Source: Salinibacterium sp. ZJ70 (lineage in GTDB: Bacteria; Actinomycetota; Actinomycetes; Actinomycetales; Microbacteriaceae). From it: 64,000 nucleotides of DNA. The translations under genes were made by a program, and so were the position numbers. The notes beneath the pieces are model-generated. The model did not search any database, was not told where the DNA came from, and saw only the letters and a list, made by a program, of their open reading frames with translations. Within the stretch, counting starts at the first letter, position 1. Every line of letters begins with the position of its first letter. Below, piece after piece: positions 1 through 8,214 of this stretch. The stretch spans positions 1,426,001 through 1,490,000 of the forward strand of contig NZ_CP061770.1 of the NCBI RefSeq assembly GCF_011751865.2, given 5' to 3'.

Positions 1-567
1 GTAGGCGCCGAGCAGCTGGACGAGCTCCTCGCGTGATCCGAGGTCGAGGCTCGCAGCCGGCTCGTCGAGCAGCAGGATCTCGGGGTCGGTCATCACGGCG
101 CGGCCGATCTGCACGCGCTTCTGCTCGCCGTCCGAGAGCGTCCCGAAGCGGCGGTCGCGCAGCTTCTCCAGGCGCCATTCGCGCATGACGCGTTCGGCAC
201 GGCGGTTGTCGACGTCCTCGTAGTTCTCGTTCCAGCGTCCGGTGACGGCGTAGGCGGCCGTCAGAACCGAGTCGAAGACGGTCTCGGATCCGGGAACCTG
301 GCGTGCGGACGCCGACGAGGCGAAGCCGATGCGCGGCCGAAGCTCGAAGATGTCGACCTTGCCGAGGCGCTCCCCCAGCACGTCGGCGGTGCCGGACGTG
401 GGGTGGATGCTCGCCGCGGCGAGCTTCAGCAGCGTGGTCTTGCCAGCGCCGTTCGGGCCGAGCACCACCCACCGCTGGTCGGAGTCGACCGTCCAGTTCA
501 CGTGATTCAGGATCGGGTTGCCGTCGCGGACGACCGAGACATCGTTGAGGTCAAGAACTCGCACCAT
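1..567 (-). CDS. ABC transporter ATP-binding protein (C-terminus missing at window edge)
   Basis: The visible 189 residues form the N-terminal part of a single ABC ATPase. Walker A GPNGAGKTT is at residues 37-45, the signature appears as LSDGE at 144-148 (usually LSGGQ), Walker B ILLLDEP is at 164-170 and the D-loop SLD at 173-175. The H-loop lies beyond the window edge. The start is the ATG at 567, the only start that gives a standard short beta-strand before Walker A. No membrane segment is visible. In architecture it resembles the ModF/PhrA-like or exporter ATPases that stand alone in actinobacterial genomes; the substrate cannot be read from the sequence. It lies 11 bases downstream of glgA on the same strand and could be co-transcribed with it. 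Confidence 0.9.
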   Translation of the reverse strand, partial: MVRVLDLNDVSVVRDGNPILNHVNWTVDSDQRWVVLGPNGAGKTTLLKLAAASIHPTSGTADVLGERLGKVDIFELRPRIGFASSASARQVPGSETVFDSVLTAAYAVTGRWNENYEDVDNRRAERVMREWRLEKLRDRRFGTLSDGEQKRVQIGRAVMTDPEILLLDEPAASLDLGSREELVQLLGAY

Positions 568-578
568 GATGGTCCAGC

Positions 579-1763
579 CTACCCGCGGACGCTGGCATAG
601 ACGGCCTGAGTGCGCTCGGCGATGCTCGCCCAGCTGAACTCGGCTTCCGCCCGCATGCGGCCCGCCTCGCCCATGAGGCGCGCGACCGTCGGGTCGGCGA
701 GAACCTCGCTCAGCACCGCCGCGAGGTCGTCGATGAAGCGCTCCGGATCCACGGGCGTGCCCGTGCCGTCCGTGACCTGCTCGATGGGGACGAGACGGCC
801 CGTGAGGCCGTCGGCGACGACCTCCGGGATGCCGCCGGTCGCGGTGCCCACGACGGGCAGGCCACAGGCCATGGCCTCGAGATTCACGATGCCGAGCGGC
901 TCATAGACGGACGGACAGACGAACACCGTGCCAGAGCTCAGGATCGCGGCGAGGTCGTGCTGCGGGAGCATCTCCTCGATCCAGATGACGCCCTCGCGCT
1001 CCTCCTGCAGCAGCGCGACTCCGCGCTGCACCTCTTGGAGGATCTCGGGCGTGTCGGGGGCGCCCGCGCACAGGATGAGCTGCACGTCGGGATCCAGCTG
1101 GCGAGCCGCCTCGAGCAGGTACGGGAGACCCTTCTGGCGCGTGATGCGGCCGACGAACACGACGCTGCGGCGCTCGGGGTCGATGCCGTGGCGCTCGAGA
1201 ACCGCGTGGTCCTCCGTGGGCTTCCAGCGCTCGAGATCGATGCCGTTGTGCACGACGTGCACACGCTCAGGGTCGACGTCCGGGTAGGCGCGCAGGATAT
1301 CGGCGCGCATGCCGGCGCTCACCGCGATCACGGCGTCGGCGGCCTCGAATGCGGTCTTCTCGATCCAGCTCGACACGCGATAGCCGCCGCCGAGCTGCTC
1401 GGCCTTCCAGGGGCGCAGCGGCTCGAGGGAGTGTGCCGTCACGACATGAGGGATGCCGTGCAGGAGCTTGGCGAGGTGGCCAGCGCCGTTGGCGTACCAG
1501 GTGTGTGAGTGCACGATGTCGGCGCCCGCGACGTCCTCCGCCATCTGCAGGTCGACGCCGAGCGTCGCCAGCGCCGGGTTCGCGGACGTCAGCTGCGGGG
1601 GCACGAGGTAGGCGTAGCAGTGCGGCTCGTCGCGCGGCAGACCGAAGCAGCGCACGACGACGTCGACGTCGCGACGAAGCGCGGCCACGAGCTCCGCGAC
1701 ATGGACTCCGGCGCCACCGTAGACCTCCGGCGGATACTCCCGGCTCAGAACATCGACTCGCAT
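579..1763 (-). CDS. glgA: Actinobacterial glycogen synthase-type GT4 glycosyltransferase (GlgA/GlgM)
   Basis: The protein (394 aa) is a GT-B fold glycosyltransferase. It opens with MRVDVLSREYPPEVYGGAGV, the glycine-rich N-terminal acceptor/donor loop of the corynebacterial glycogen synthase family. A VFVGRITRQKG strand starts the C-terminal Rossmann domain near residue 206, and the nucleotide-sugar motif EPLGIVNLEAMA lies near residue 300. At just under 400 residues it is the short actinobacterial type, not the ~480-residue E. coli GT5 type. Known mycobacterial members (GlgM) use ADP-glucose and glucose-1-phosphate to make maltose-1-phosphate for GlgE, so either product is possible here. The reading frame is open further upstream, but ATG 1763 is preferred because TAACGT lies 8 bases before it. 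It is divergent from glgC, which makes its ADP-glucose substrate. Confidence 0.9.
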   Translation of the reverse strand: MRVDVLSREYPPEVYGGAGVHVAELVAALRRDVDVVVRCFGLPRDEPHCYAYLVPPQLTSANPALATLGVDLQMAEDVAGADIVHSHTWYANGAGHLAKLLHGIPHVVTAHSLEPLRPWKAEQLGGGYRVSSWIEKTAFEAADAVIAVSAGMRADILRAYPDVDPERVHVVHNGIDLERWKPTEDHAVLERHGIDPERRSVVFVGRITRQKGLPYLLEAARQLDPDVQLILCAGAPDTPEILQEVQRGVALLQEEREGVIWIEEMLPQHDLAAILSSGTVFVCPSVYEPLGIVNLEAMACGLPVVGTATGGIPEVVADGLTGRLVPIEQVTDGTGTPVDPERFIDDLAAVLSEVLADPTVARLMGEAGRMRAEAEFSWASIAERTQAVYASVRG

Positions 1764-1771
1764 GAGATCCG

Positions 1772-1802
1772 ACGTTAGTGCAGCACCCTGTCCGACTACT
1801 GT
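1772..1802. promoter_or_regulatory. Divergent leaderless promoters of glgA and glgC
   Basis: On the minus strand TAACGT (1777-1772) is followed by 8 bases and then the glgA ATG at 1763. On the plus strand TACTGT (1797-1802) is followed by 6 bases and then the glgC ATG at 1809. Both fit the TANNNT -10 box placed so that transcription starts at, or next to, the start codon. No convincing -35 boxes are seen in the 45-base gap. Confidence 0.5.
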
Positions 1803-1808
1803 TAGGCC

Positions 1809-3050
1809 ATGGCAGCATCGCCCAAGATCTTCGGAATCGTCCTCGCCGGCGGCGAAGGCAAGCGGCTGATGCCGCTGACTGCCGATCGTGCCAAGCCCGC
1901 GGTCCCGTTCGGGGGCGGATACCGGCTCATCGACTTCGCTCTGTCGAACCTCATCAACTCGGGGATGCGGCAGGTCGTCGTGCTGACGCAGTACAAGTCG
2001 CATTCGCTCGACCGCCACGTGTCGCAGACCTGGCGCCTCTCGGGCATGCTCGGCGCCTATGTCGCCTCCGTGCCCGCGCAGCAGCGGCTCGGCAAGCGCT
2101 GGTTCTCGGGGTCCGCTGACGCGATCCTGCAGAGCCTCAACCTGATCCGAGACGAGAAGCCCGACATCGTCGTCGTGGTCGGCGCGGACCACGTGTACCG
2201 CATGGACTTCAGCCAGATGATCCGCGCGCACATCGAGTCCGGCTCGGGGGTCACGGTGGCCGCGATCCGTCAGCCGCTCGAGCTCGCCGACCAGTTCGGC
2301 GTCATCGAGCTCGATCCGAAGGATCCCACCCGCATCGCCGCGTTCCGCGAGAAGCCGCGGGATGCCGTCGGGCTCGCCGACTCCCCCGGCGAGGTGCTCG
2401 CCTCGATGGGCAACTACGTGTTCGACGCGGATGTCCTCATCGACGCCGTGCAGCGCGACGGAGCCCTCCCCGACTCCAACCACGACATGGGCGGCGACAT
2501 CGTCCCCGACTTCGTCGCACGCGGCCAGGCCGCTGTGTACGACCTGAACCGCAACCAGGTTCCCGGCGCGACCGACCGCGACCGCTTCTACTGGCGCGAC
2601 GTCGGAACGATCGACTCGTTCTTCGAGGCGCACCAGGACCTCATCTCGGCGCTCCCCGTGTTCAACCTCTACAACCAGGCCTGGCCGATCTACAGCCAGC
2701 AGCTCAACTCGCCTCCCGCGAAGTTCGTGCGCGACAGCGAGAACCGCGTCGGCTCGGCCGTCGACTCGATCGTGTCACTCGGATGCGTCGTCTCGGGCGG
2801 GCATCTCGAACGCGTCGTGCTCGGGCCGTGGGCGAAGATCGAGTCGGGTGCGCGCATCTCGGACTCGGTGGTCTTCGAGCGCGTCGAGGTCGGCGCGAAC
2901 GCCGTCGTGCAGCGCGCTATTCTCGACAAGGACGTCGTCGTCGCGCCTGGCGCACAGGTCGGCGTCGACCATGATGCCGACAGGCTCCGCGGCTTCACGG
3001 TCACGGAGTCGGGCATCACGGTCGTGGGCAAGGGCGTCCGCGTCGACTGA
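1809..3050 (+). CDS. glgC: Glucose-1-phosphate adenylyltransferase
   Basis: This 413-aa enzyme makes ADP-glucose from ATP and glucose-1-phosphate, the committed step of bacterial glycogen synthesis. The N-terminal nucleotidyltransferase loop [14 protein letters not shown] is at about residues 11-24, followed by [10 protein letters not shown] and [13 protein letters not shown]. The middle part carries [13 protein letters not shown], and the C-terminal third is a left-handed beta-helix of hexapeptide repeats, seen in the spaced valines and isoleucines around residues 300-390. The length equals that of known family members. The ATG at 1809 has no Shine-Dalgarno sequence but lies 6 bases after TACTGT, so the mRNA is probably leaderless. 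It stands back to back with glgA. Confidence 0.97.
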   Translation: MAASPKIFGIVLAGGEGKRLMPLTADRAKPAVPFGGGYRLIDFALSNLINSGMRQVVVLTQYKSHSLDRHVSQTWRLSGMLGAYVASVPAQQRLGKRWFSGSADAILQSLNLIRDEKPDIVVVVGADHVYRMDFSQMIRAHIESGSGVTVAAIRQPLELADQFGVIELDPKDPTRIAAFREKPRDAVGLADSPGEVLASMGNYVFDADVLIDAVQRDGALPDSNHDMGGDIVPDFVARGQAAVYDLNRNQVPGATDRDRFYWRDVGTIDSFFEAHQDLISALPVFNLYNQAWPIYSQQLNSPPAKFVRDSENRVGSAVDSIVSLGCVVSGGHLERVVLGPWAKIESGARISDSVVFERVEVGANAVVQRAILDKDVVVAPGAQVGVDHDADRLRGFTVTESGITVVGKGVRVD

Positions 3051-3089
3051 CGCTCGAACCGTCCCTCCAGCCAAGGAGCTTCTTCCCAC

Positions 3090-3731
3090 ATGGCCCGTTT
3101 CCTCGTCGTGCTCGATGTCGATTCCACGCTCATCGAAGACGAGGTGATCGAACTTCTCGCGGACGCCGCGGGTGCCCGCGAGGCCGTCGCCGAGGTGACG
3201 CTGCGTGCCATGAACGGGGAGCTCGACTTCGCCGAGAGTCTGCGCGAGCGCGTCGCGACGCTCAAGGGCGTTCCCGAGTCGGTGTTCGCGGATGTCGCGG
3301 CGAAGGTCACGATCACGCGCGGCGTCGAGGAGCTCGTCGCGGGCGTGCATGCGGCCGGCGGCAAGGTCGCGGTCGTCTCGGGAGGATTCCACGAGGTCGT
3401 CGATCCGCTCGCTGAGCAGCTGGGGCTCGACTTCTGGCGTGCCAACCGTCTCGAGGTCGTCGACGGCGTCCTGACGGGCGAGGTCATCCCGCCCATCATC
3501 GACGCGGAGGCGAAGGCTGTCGCGCTGCAGCAGTGGGCGGACGCGACGGGCGTGCCGCTGCGTCAGACGGTCGCGATCGGCGACGGCGCGAACGACCTGA
3601 CCATGATGGCCCTCGCGGGCATCTCGGTGGGCTTCGACGCGAAGGCTCCCGTGCGCGACGTCGCGGATGTGCTCCTCGACGAGCGCGACCTCTCGATGGC
3701 TCTCGCGCTCCTGGGACTCCCCCGCAACTGA
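3090..3731 (+). CDS. serB: Phosphoserine phosphatase (HAD superfamily)
   Basis: SerB removes phosphate from O-phosphoserine in the last step of serine synthesis. The 213-aa protein has the HAD motif I DVDST with the nucleophile Asp9 and the acid Asp11, motif II VVSGGFHEVVD near residue 95, and motif III/IV GDGANDLTMMALAGISVGF near residue 165. It lacks the N-terminal ACT-like regulatory domain of mycobacterial SerB2, so it is the short single-domain form. The start is supported by AAGGAG 11 bases upstream. It follows glgC by 39 bases and may be read from the same mRNA. A hairpin terminator follows directly. Confidence 0.93.
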   Translation: MARFLVVLDVDSTLIEDEVIELLADAAGAREAVAEVTLRAMNGELDFAESLRERVATLKGVPESVFADVAAKVTITRGVEELVAGVHAAGGKVAVVSGGFHEVVDPLAEQLGLDFWRANRLEVVDGVLTGEVIPPIIDAEAKAVALQQWADATGVPLRQTVAIGDGANDLTMMALAGISVGFDAKAPVRDVADVLLDERDLSMALALLGLPRN

Positions 3732-3732
3732 C

Positions 3733-3762
3733 GAGCGCCCACCGCGTGTGCGGTGAGCGCTC
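3733..3762. terminator. Hairpin between convergent serB and fabG
   Basis: GAGCGC (3733-3738) and GCGCTC (3757-3762) pair, and the interior CACCGC/GCGGTG continues the stem with single unpaired bases and a GTGT-centred loop. It lies just after the serB stop and 25 bases from the fabG stop. There is no long T tract, as is usual in high-GC actinobacteria. Confidence 0.6.
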
Positions 3763-3786
3763 GATTCGCGGCTGTCGTCCGCGGGG

Positions 3787-4494
3787 TCAGTGCCCCATGC
3801 CGAGTCCGCCGTCGACGGGGATCACGGCGCCCGAGACGTAGGCGGCGTCATCCGAGGCGAGCCACGTGATGACGCGCGCGACCTCCTCGGGCTGCGCGAA
3901 GCGTCCGGCGGGGATCTGCGCCTTGTACTGCGTCTGCTGCTCGGCGGGGAGCTCGGCGGTCATGTCGGTCTCGATGAAGCCGGGTGCCACGACGTTCGCC
4001 GTGATGCCGCGGGAACCGAGCTCGCGCGTGAGCGAACGCGCCATCCCCACGAGGCCCGCCTTCGAGGACGAGTAGTTGACCTGGCCGGCGCCGCCGAAGA
4101 GACCCACGACGCTCGAGACGAGGATGATGCGGCCGAAGCGGGCCTTCAGCATGCCCTTGGAGGCGCGCTTGACGACACGGAACGCACCCGAGAGGTTCGT
4201 GTCGATCACATCCGTGAAGTCCTCCTCCGACATGCGCAGCAGGAGGGTGTCTCGGGTGATGCCCGCGTTCGCGACGACGACCTCCACAGGGCCGAGCTTC
4301 TCCTCCACCTCGGTGAAGGCGGCATCGATCGAGGCCGCGTCGGTGACGTCGGCGCGCACCGTGAGGGCGCCTTCCGGACCCTGGCCCGAACGAGCTGTGA
4401 CGGCGACGCGGTGGCCCTGAGCGAGGAACTCGGCGGCGATCGCGAATCCGATTCCGCGGTTGCCTCCGGTGACGAGGACGGTACGAGTGGTCAT
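3787..4494 (-). CDS. fabG: 3-oxoacyl-ACP reductase / short-chain dehydrogenase
   Basis: The 235-aa protein is a classical short-chain dehydrogenase. The NADP-binding TGGNRGIG motif is at residues 9-16, NAG at 76-78, and the catalytic set is Asn100, Ser128, Tyr141 and Lys145 (YSSSK). The C-terminus VSGAVIPVDGGLGMGH matches FabG-type enzymes that reduce beta-ketoacyl-ACP in fatty-acid elongation. It is slightly shorter than E. coli FabG and stands outside a fab cluster, so it could be a paralogue with another ketone substrate. The actinobacterial homologue known as FabG1/MabA has the same general length. Its ATG is 8 bases after TAGGCT on the minus strand, so it is probably leaderless. Confidence 0.88.
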   Translation of the reverse strand: MTTRTVLVTGGNRGIGFAIAAEFLAQGHRVAVTARSGQGPEGALTVRADVTDAASIDAAFTEVEEKLGPVEVVVANAGITRDTLLLRMSEEDFTDVIDTNLSGAFRVVKRASKGMLKARFGRIILVSSVVGLFGGAGQVNYSSSKAGLVGMARSLTRELGSRGITANVVAPGFIETDMTAELPAEQQTQYKAQIPAGRFAQPEEVARVITWLASDDAAYVSGAVIPVDGGLGMGH

Positions 4495-4502
4495 GATTCA
4501 GG

Positions 4503-4528
4503 AGCCTACCGGCGACGCGACGTAGGCT
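4503..4528. promoter_or_regulatory. Divergent -10 boxes of fabG and the DUF3099 gene
   Basis: Minus strand: TAGGCT (4508-4503), 8 bases, then the fabG ATG at 4494. Plus strand: TAGGCT (4523-4528), 6 bases, then an in-frame ATC codon at 4535 that appears to begin the DUF3099 reading frame. The two identical hexamers point away from each other across 14 bases. Confidence 0.5.
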
Positions 4529-4534
4529 TGGCTC

Positions 4535-4819
4535 ATCGTCACTCATCACCCCATCTACGCCGTCACCGAGCTGCCGGTCTCGCCCGAGGTCGAGCGGCGA
4601 TCCCGCATGCTCAAGTACACGGTGATGATGAGCATCCGCGTGGTCTGCATCGCGCTGTGCGTCATCGTTCCGGGGTGGTGGGCCGTCATCCCGGCGGTGG
4701 GAGCCATCGTGCTGCCGTATCTCGCGGTCGTCGTCGCGAACACGGCGATGACGGGCGCGGGCGAGAAGGTCGCCCGGCCGAGTGCCATCGTGCGCGTCAC
4801 CCCGGAAGACCGCCGGTGA
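4535..4819 (+). CDS. DUF3099 family membrane protein, probable ATC start
   Basis: This small membrane protein (94 aa if started at 4535) has two hydrophobic helices (about residues 32-48 and 50-68) and a polar C-terminus. The family is recognised from the pattern TELPVSPEVERRSRMLKYTV followed by IRVVCIALCVIVPGWW. In DUF3099 relatives the conserved part begins at the LPxSP segment, which here lies upstream of the first ATG (4607), so that ATG would cut off the family's N-terminus. A TAG stop at 4523 bounds the frame. No ATG, GTG or TTG exists between it and 4607, but an ATC lies exactly 6 bases after the TAGGCT box. Function is unknown. The stop overlaps the next gene's GTG by 4 bases. Confidence 0.72.
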   Translation: MVTHHPIYAVTELPVSPEVERRSRMLKYTVMMSIRVVCIALCVIVPGWWAVIPAVGAIVLPYLAVVVANTAMTGAGEKVARPSAIVRVTPEDRR

Positions 4820-5049
4820 TCGGATTCGGCGAGCTCGGCACGCGCTGCTCCGCCGCGGGCTGCACGACGGATGCGACGTTCCGCGTGAACTGGCGCAACC
4901 CCCGCATCCACGGTCCCGAGCGGGTGAAGGTGTGGCTCGCGTGCGACGATCATCGTGAGCATCTGGCCGACTATCTCGCGACGCGCGGCTTCCCCGTGCA
5001 GGTGACCTCCATCGACGTCGCGCTCGATCGCCTACAGGAATCCCCATGA
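4816..5049 (+). CDS. Conserved small Cys-containing protein of unknown function
   Basis: The 77-aa protein starts at GTG 4816, which overlaps the preceding stop as GTGA, and its own stop overlaps the SURF1 start as ATGA. This is a pattern of translational coupling. Three cysteines are visible: CSAAGC near residues 11-16 and LACDDH near 42-46, the last followed by a second His (HREH). That spacing could bind a metal, but the set is not a standard zinc-finger pattern. No membrane segment is seen. I do not recognise a characterised family. Small proteins of this kind beside SURF1 in Microbacteriaceae are sometimes labelled acetone carboxylase in databases, for which I see no support. Confidence 0.7.
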   Translation: MIGFGELGTRCSAAGCTTDATFRVNWRNPRIHGPERVKVWLACDDHREHLADYLATRGFPVQVTSIDVALDRLQESP

Positions 5050-5885
5050 GCTTCACCGATACCCCCGAGCCCATCACCGGATGGCGTCGTTGGGGCGCCT
5101 ATGTGGCGCTCGTCGTCGTTTTCGCGATCGTGTGCGGGCTGCTGTCGTGGTGGCAGTGGGCCCGCCAGGATGAGGCGATGGCCCGCATCGAGCTCGTCGA
5201 GCGCAACTACGACGCGCCCGTCTCGCCCGTGGAGGAGCTCCTGCCCCAGCTCGACGAGTGGGATCCGCAGGCCGAGTGGCACCCGGTGACGATGACGGGC
5301 ACCTACCTCGAGGGCGACCAGCTTCTCGTGCGCAATCGCGTGCATTCCGGCAAGCCCGGCTTCCATCAGCTCGTGCCGCTGCAGCTCGCCGATGGCCGCG
5401 TGTTCATCATCGACCGCGGGTGGCTGCCGATCGGCAGCGCGCAGGACCTCCCCGACGTGATCCCTGCGGTGCCGGAGGGCGAGGTGACGGTCGAGGCGCG
5501 CCTGCGTCCCGCGGAGCCGCACCTGCCGGGGCGCACGGCGGAGCAGGGGCAGATCCCGTCGATCGACGTGCCGACGGTGATCGACGGTCTCGGCATCGAC
5601 GGGTGGACGGGCGCGTACGGTGCGCTGAGCTCGGAGACGCCCGCCGTGGCGCCGATGCCCGCGCAGGCGGCCAAGCCGGACGCCGACCCGGGACCCCACG
5701 CCTCGTACGCTCTGCAGTGGATCGCGTTCGGGATCCTGGCGTTCATCGGGCTCGTGTGGGCCTGGCGTCGCGAGATCCGCATCGCCGCCCTCCCGCGCGA
5801 GGAGCAGGCCGCAGCGCGCGCGCCGAAGCGCCAGCACGATGATGCCGACGCCGAGGACGCCATCCTCGACGCGCACGGTCGCTGA
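5046..5885 (+). CDS. SURF1 family cytochrome oxidase biogenesis protein
   Basis: SURF1 proteins help assemble the aa3-type cytochrome c oxidase, probably at the haem a insertion step. The 279-aa sequence has the family plan: an N-terminal membrane helix (about residues 16-38, ending in SWWQWARQDE), a large extracytoplasmic domain containing VTMTGTYLEGDQLLVRNR and VFIIDRGWLPIG, and a C-terminal membrane helix (about 219-240, WIAFGILAFIGLVWAW). The cytoplasmic tail after it is charged. The start is coupled to the upstream gene by a 4-base overlap. The haem A synthesis genes ctaA and ctaB lie 10 kb away on the other strand, and the structural oxidase genes are not in the window. Confidence 0.9.
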   Translation: MSFTDTPEPITGWRRWGAYVALVVVFAIVCGLLSWWQWARQDEAMARIELVERNYDAPVSPVEELLPQLDEWDPQAEWHPVTMTGTYLEGDQLLVRNRVHSGKPGFHQLVPLQLADGRVFIIDRGWLPIGSAQDLPDVIPAVPEGEVTVEARLRPAEPHLPGRTAEQGQIPSIDVPTVIDGLGIDGWTGAYGALSSETPAVAPMPAQAAKPDADPGPHASYALQWIAFGILAFIGLVWAWRREIRIAALPREEQAAARAPKRQHDDADAEDAILDAHGR

Positions 5886-5900
5886 TCCGGCCGTTCCCGA

Positions 5901-5919
5901 CCTGATCCGAGGGATCAGG
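5901..5919. terminator. Bidirectional hairpin between SURF1 and the ABC-F gene
   Basis: CCTGATCC (5901-5908) and GGATCAGG (5912-5919) form an 8-bp perfect stem with a 3-base loop. The right arm covers the stop codon of the convergent ABC-F gene. It is a plausible terminator for both genes. Confidence 0.45.
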
Positions 5920-7513
5920 AGATCGAGATGAGATCCGCGTAGTCGGGGTTCCAGTGATCCTCGACGCCGTCGGGCAGGATGAGCACGCGCTCGGGGTTGA
6001 GCGCCTCGACTGCTCCCTCGTCGTGGGAGACGAGCACGACAGCGCCGCTGTATGCCGCGAGAGCTCCGAGGATCTCTTCGCGGGAGGCGGGGTCGAGGTT
6101 GTTGGTGGGCTCGTCGAGAAGCAGCACATTGGCGCCCGAGACGACGATCATCGCGAGCGCGAGTCGGGTCTTCTCACCGCCCGAGAGCACGCCCGCGGGC
6201 TTGTGGCCGTCGTCACCGGTGAAGAGGAAGGAGCCGAGCACCTTGCGGGCCTCGGTCTCGGTCAGGTTGGGCGACGCGGCGACCATGTTCTGCAGCACGG
6301 TGCGGTTGACGTCGATCGTCTCGTGCTCCTGTGCGTAGTAGCCGACGCGCAGGCCATGACCGGCTTCGACCTGACCGGTGTCGGGCTTGTCGACGCCCGC
6401 GAGCATGCGCAGAAGGGTGGTCTTGCCGGCACCGTTGAGGCCGAGCACGACGACCTTCGAGCCGCGGTCGATCGCGAGGTCGACAGCGGTGAAGATCTCC
6501 AGCGAGCCGTAGCTCTTCGACAGGTTGCGGGCGGAGATGGGCGTCTTGCCGCACGGTGCCGGCTCCGGGAAGCGGAGCTTGGCGACCCGGTCTGCGACGT
6601 GCTCGTCTTCGAGGCTCGAGAGCATCTTCTCGGCGCGTGCCACCATCTGGTGCGCGGCTGCGGCCTTGCTCGCCTTGGCACCGAATCGGGCGGCCTGCAG
6701 CTGCAGGGCGGTGGCCTTCTTCTCGACGTTGACGCGTTCCTTCTTGCGACGCTCCTGGTCGGCTTCGCGCTGGCGAAGGTAGTGCTTCCAGCCCATGTTG
6801 TAGATGTCGATGACCTGGCGGTTGCCGTCCAGGTAGAAGACCTTGTTGACGACCTCCTCGACGAGGTCGACGTCGTGCGAGATCACGATGACCCCGCCCT
6901 GGTACTGCTTGAGGAACTCGCGCAGCCACACGACAGAGTCGGCGTCGAGGTGGTTGGTGGGCTCATCGAGGATCATCGTGTCGGCACCCGAGAACAGGAT
7001 GCGCGCGAGTTCGATGCGGCGGCGCTGACCACCCGAGAGGGTCTTCAGCTGCTGGTCGAGGATGCGGTCGGGCAGTGCGAGGTTCGAGGCGATCGCCGCG
7101 GCCTCCGCTTCTGCTGCGTAGCCGCCGAGGGCCAGGAAGCGATCCTCGACGCGCGCGTAGCGGGCCATCGCGGCTTCGCTCACCGCAGGGTCGCTGCTTG
7201 CCATCTCGTCGGTCGCGGTGCGCATGTCCTCCACGATGCGACCGAGGCCGCGCGCGTCGAGGATGCGCTTGCGCGCCGTCTCCTCCGGGTCACCCGACCG
7301 CGGGTCCTGCGGCAGGTAGCCGATCTCGCCGGAGCGCTCGATCTTGCCGCCGGTGGGCATCGTCTCGCCCGCGAGTGTCTTGGTGAGCGTGGTCTTGCCG
7401 GCGCCGTTGCGGCCGACGAGGCCGACCTTGTCGCCCTTGTCGACGCGGAAGGTGACTTCATCCATGAGGAGCCGGGCACCGACGCGGATCTCGAGATCGT
7501 GAACGGCGAGCAC
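5915..7513 (-). CDS. ABC-F family ATPase (ribosome-associated)
   Basis: The 532-aa protein has two ABC domains in one chain and no membrane segments, as in ABC-F translation factors. The first Walker A GRNGAGKTT is at residues 34-42, with LSGGQRRRIE and MILDEPTNHLD following. The second domain has GLNGAGKTT near residue 360, LSGGEKTRL and LLDEPTNNLD. Between them lies a charged helical linker rich in Lys, Glu and Ala (about 230-300), the P-site interaction motif that reaches the peptidyl-transferase centre. Members act on stalled ribosomes; some give resistance to ribosome-targeting antibiotics. The linker length and lack of an attenuator leader do not allow a choice. Start GTG 7513; a TATCCT box lies at 7548-7543. 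Confidence 0.92.
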   Translation of the reverse strand: MLAVHDLEIRVGARLLMDEVTFRVDKGDKVGLVGRNGAGKTTLTKTLAGETMPTGGKIERSGEIGYLPQDPRSGDPEETARKRILDARGLGRIVEDMRTATDEMASSDPAVSEAAMARYARVEDRFLALGGYAAEAEAAAIASNLALPDRILDQQLKTLSGGQRRRIELARILFSGADTMILDEPTNHLDADSVVWLREFLKQYQGGVIVISHDVDLVEEVVNKVFYLDGNRQVIDIYNMGWKHYLRQREADQERRKKERVNVEKKATALQLQAARFGAKASKAAAAHQMVARAEKMLSSLEDEHVADRVAKLRFPEPAPCGKTPISARNLSKSYGSLEIFTAVDLAIDRGSKVVVLGLNGAGKTTLLRMLAGVDKPDTGQVEAGHGLRVGYYAQEHETIDVNRTVLQNMVAASPNLTETEARKVLGSFLFTGDDGHKPAGVLSGGEKTRLALAMIVVSGANVLLLDEPTNNLDPASREEILGALAAYSGAVVLVSHDEGAVEALNPERVLILPDGVEDHWNPDYADLISIS

Positions 7514-7620
7514 AGCAGGATTCCGTTTCTTCAGGCGGGTGGAGGATAGCCGAGGGGCCAGCCGCCCAGTCTATGCCAGGACCGCCTGGGTATTCGCCTG
7601 CGCACGCCGTGCGGCGGCGC

Positions 7621-8214
7621 TCATTCGACCCCGCGGGCCGTGAGGGCGTCGGCGACCGCATCCGCATGACGGAGTGCGATCACGAGGATCGGAACGACGA
7701 TCCGGAAGCCGAGGCGCACCCCACGGGCGCGTTGCGCGTCGCGCACCTGGGCGGCGATCGACGCGACGACCGGGATCATGCTGATCGTGAGCGAGAGGGT
7801 GAGGCTCACGCGGCGAGGGTCGACCCCGATGCGCGACAGTGGCGTGAGAGCACGCTCGAGCGCGCTGAGGAGATCCTCGCTGCGGGTGGTGAGGGTGAGG
7901 AGCGCGGCGAGCAGCACGATCGACACCACACGCAGAGTGTTGATCGCGGCATCCGCTGGGGTGAGGAAGATGAGCTGGGTCACGGCGACGAGCAGCACGA
8001 TCCACCTGGTGAGCCACAGCTGCCGCAGGTAGACGCGAATGCCGACCCCGGCCACGGCGAACAGTGCGGCGACGGCAGCGAAGGTGATGGCGGCGCTCAG
8101 GAGGTCGTGGGGGTAGAGCGAGATCGCGAGCGCGAGGACGACGAGCGCGACGAGCTTGAGCGTTGCGGGCGCCCGGTGCAGGATGCTGCGCCCGGGAACG
8201 TACAGGGCGATCAT
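7621..8214 (-). CDS. bioN: ECF transporter T component for biotin (BioN)
   Basis: This 197-aa protein is the transmembrane coupling (T) subunit of an energy-coupling factor importer. It has several hydrophobic helices in the N-terminal half (ALVVLALAISLYP, AAVAALFAVAGVG, WIVLLVAVTQLIFL), then a cytoplasmic helical part ending in the coupling motifs QRARG near residue 163 and TARG near the C-terminus. The two Ala-Arg-Gly motifs are the family hallmark and contact the ATPase grooves. Its ATG overlaps the stop of the ATPase gene by 4 bases. The presence of bioY at the head of the operon identifies the substrate as biotin. Confidence 0.9.
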   Translation of the reverse strand: MIALYVPGRSILHRAPATLKLVALVVLALAISLYPHDLLSAAITFAAVAALFAVAGVGIRVYLRQLWLTRWIVLLVAVTQLIFLTPADAAINTLRVVSIVLLAALLTLTTRSEDLLSALERALTPLSRIGVDPRRVSLTLSLTISMIPVVASIAAQVRDAQRARGVRLGFRIVVPILVIALRHADAVADALTARGVE

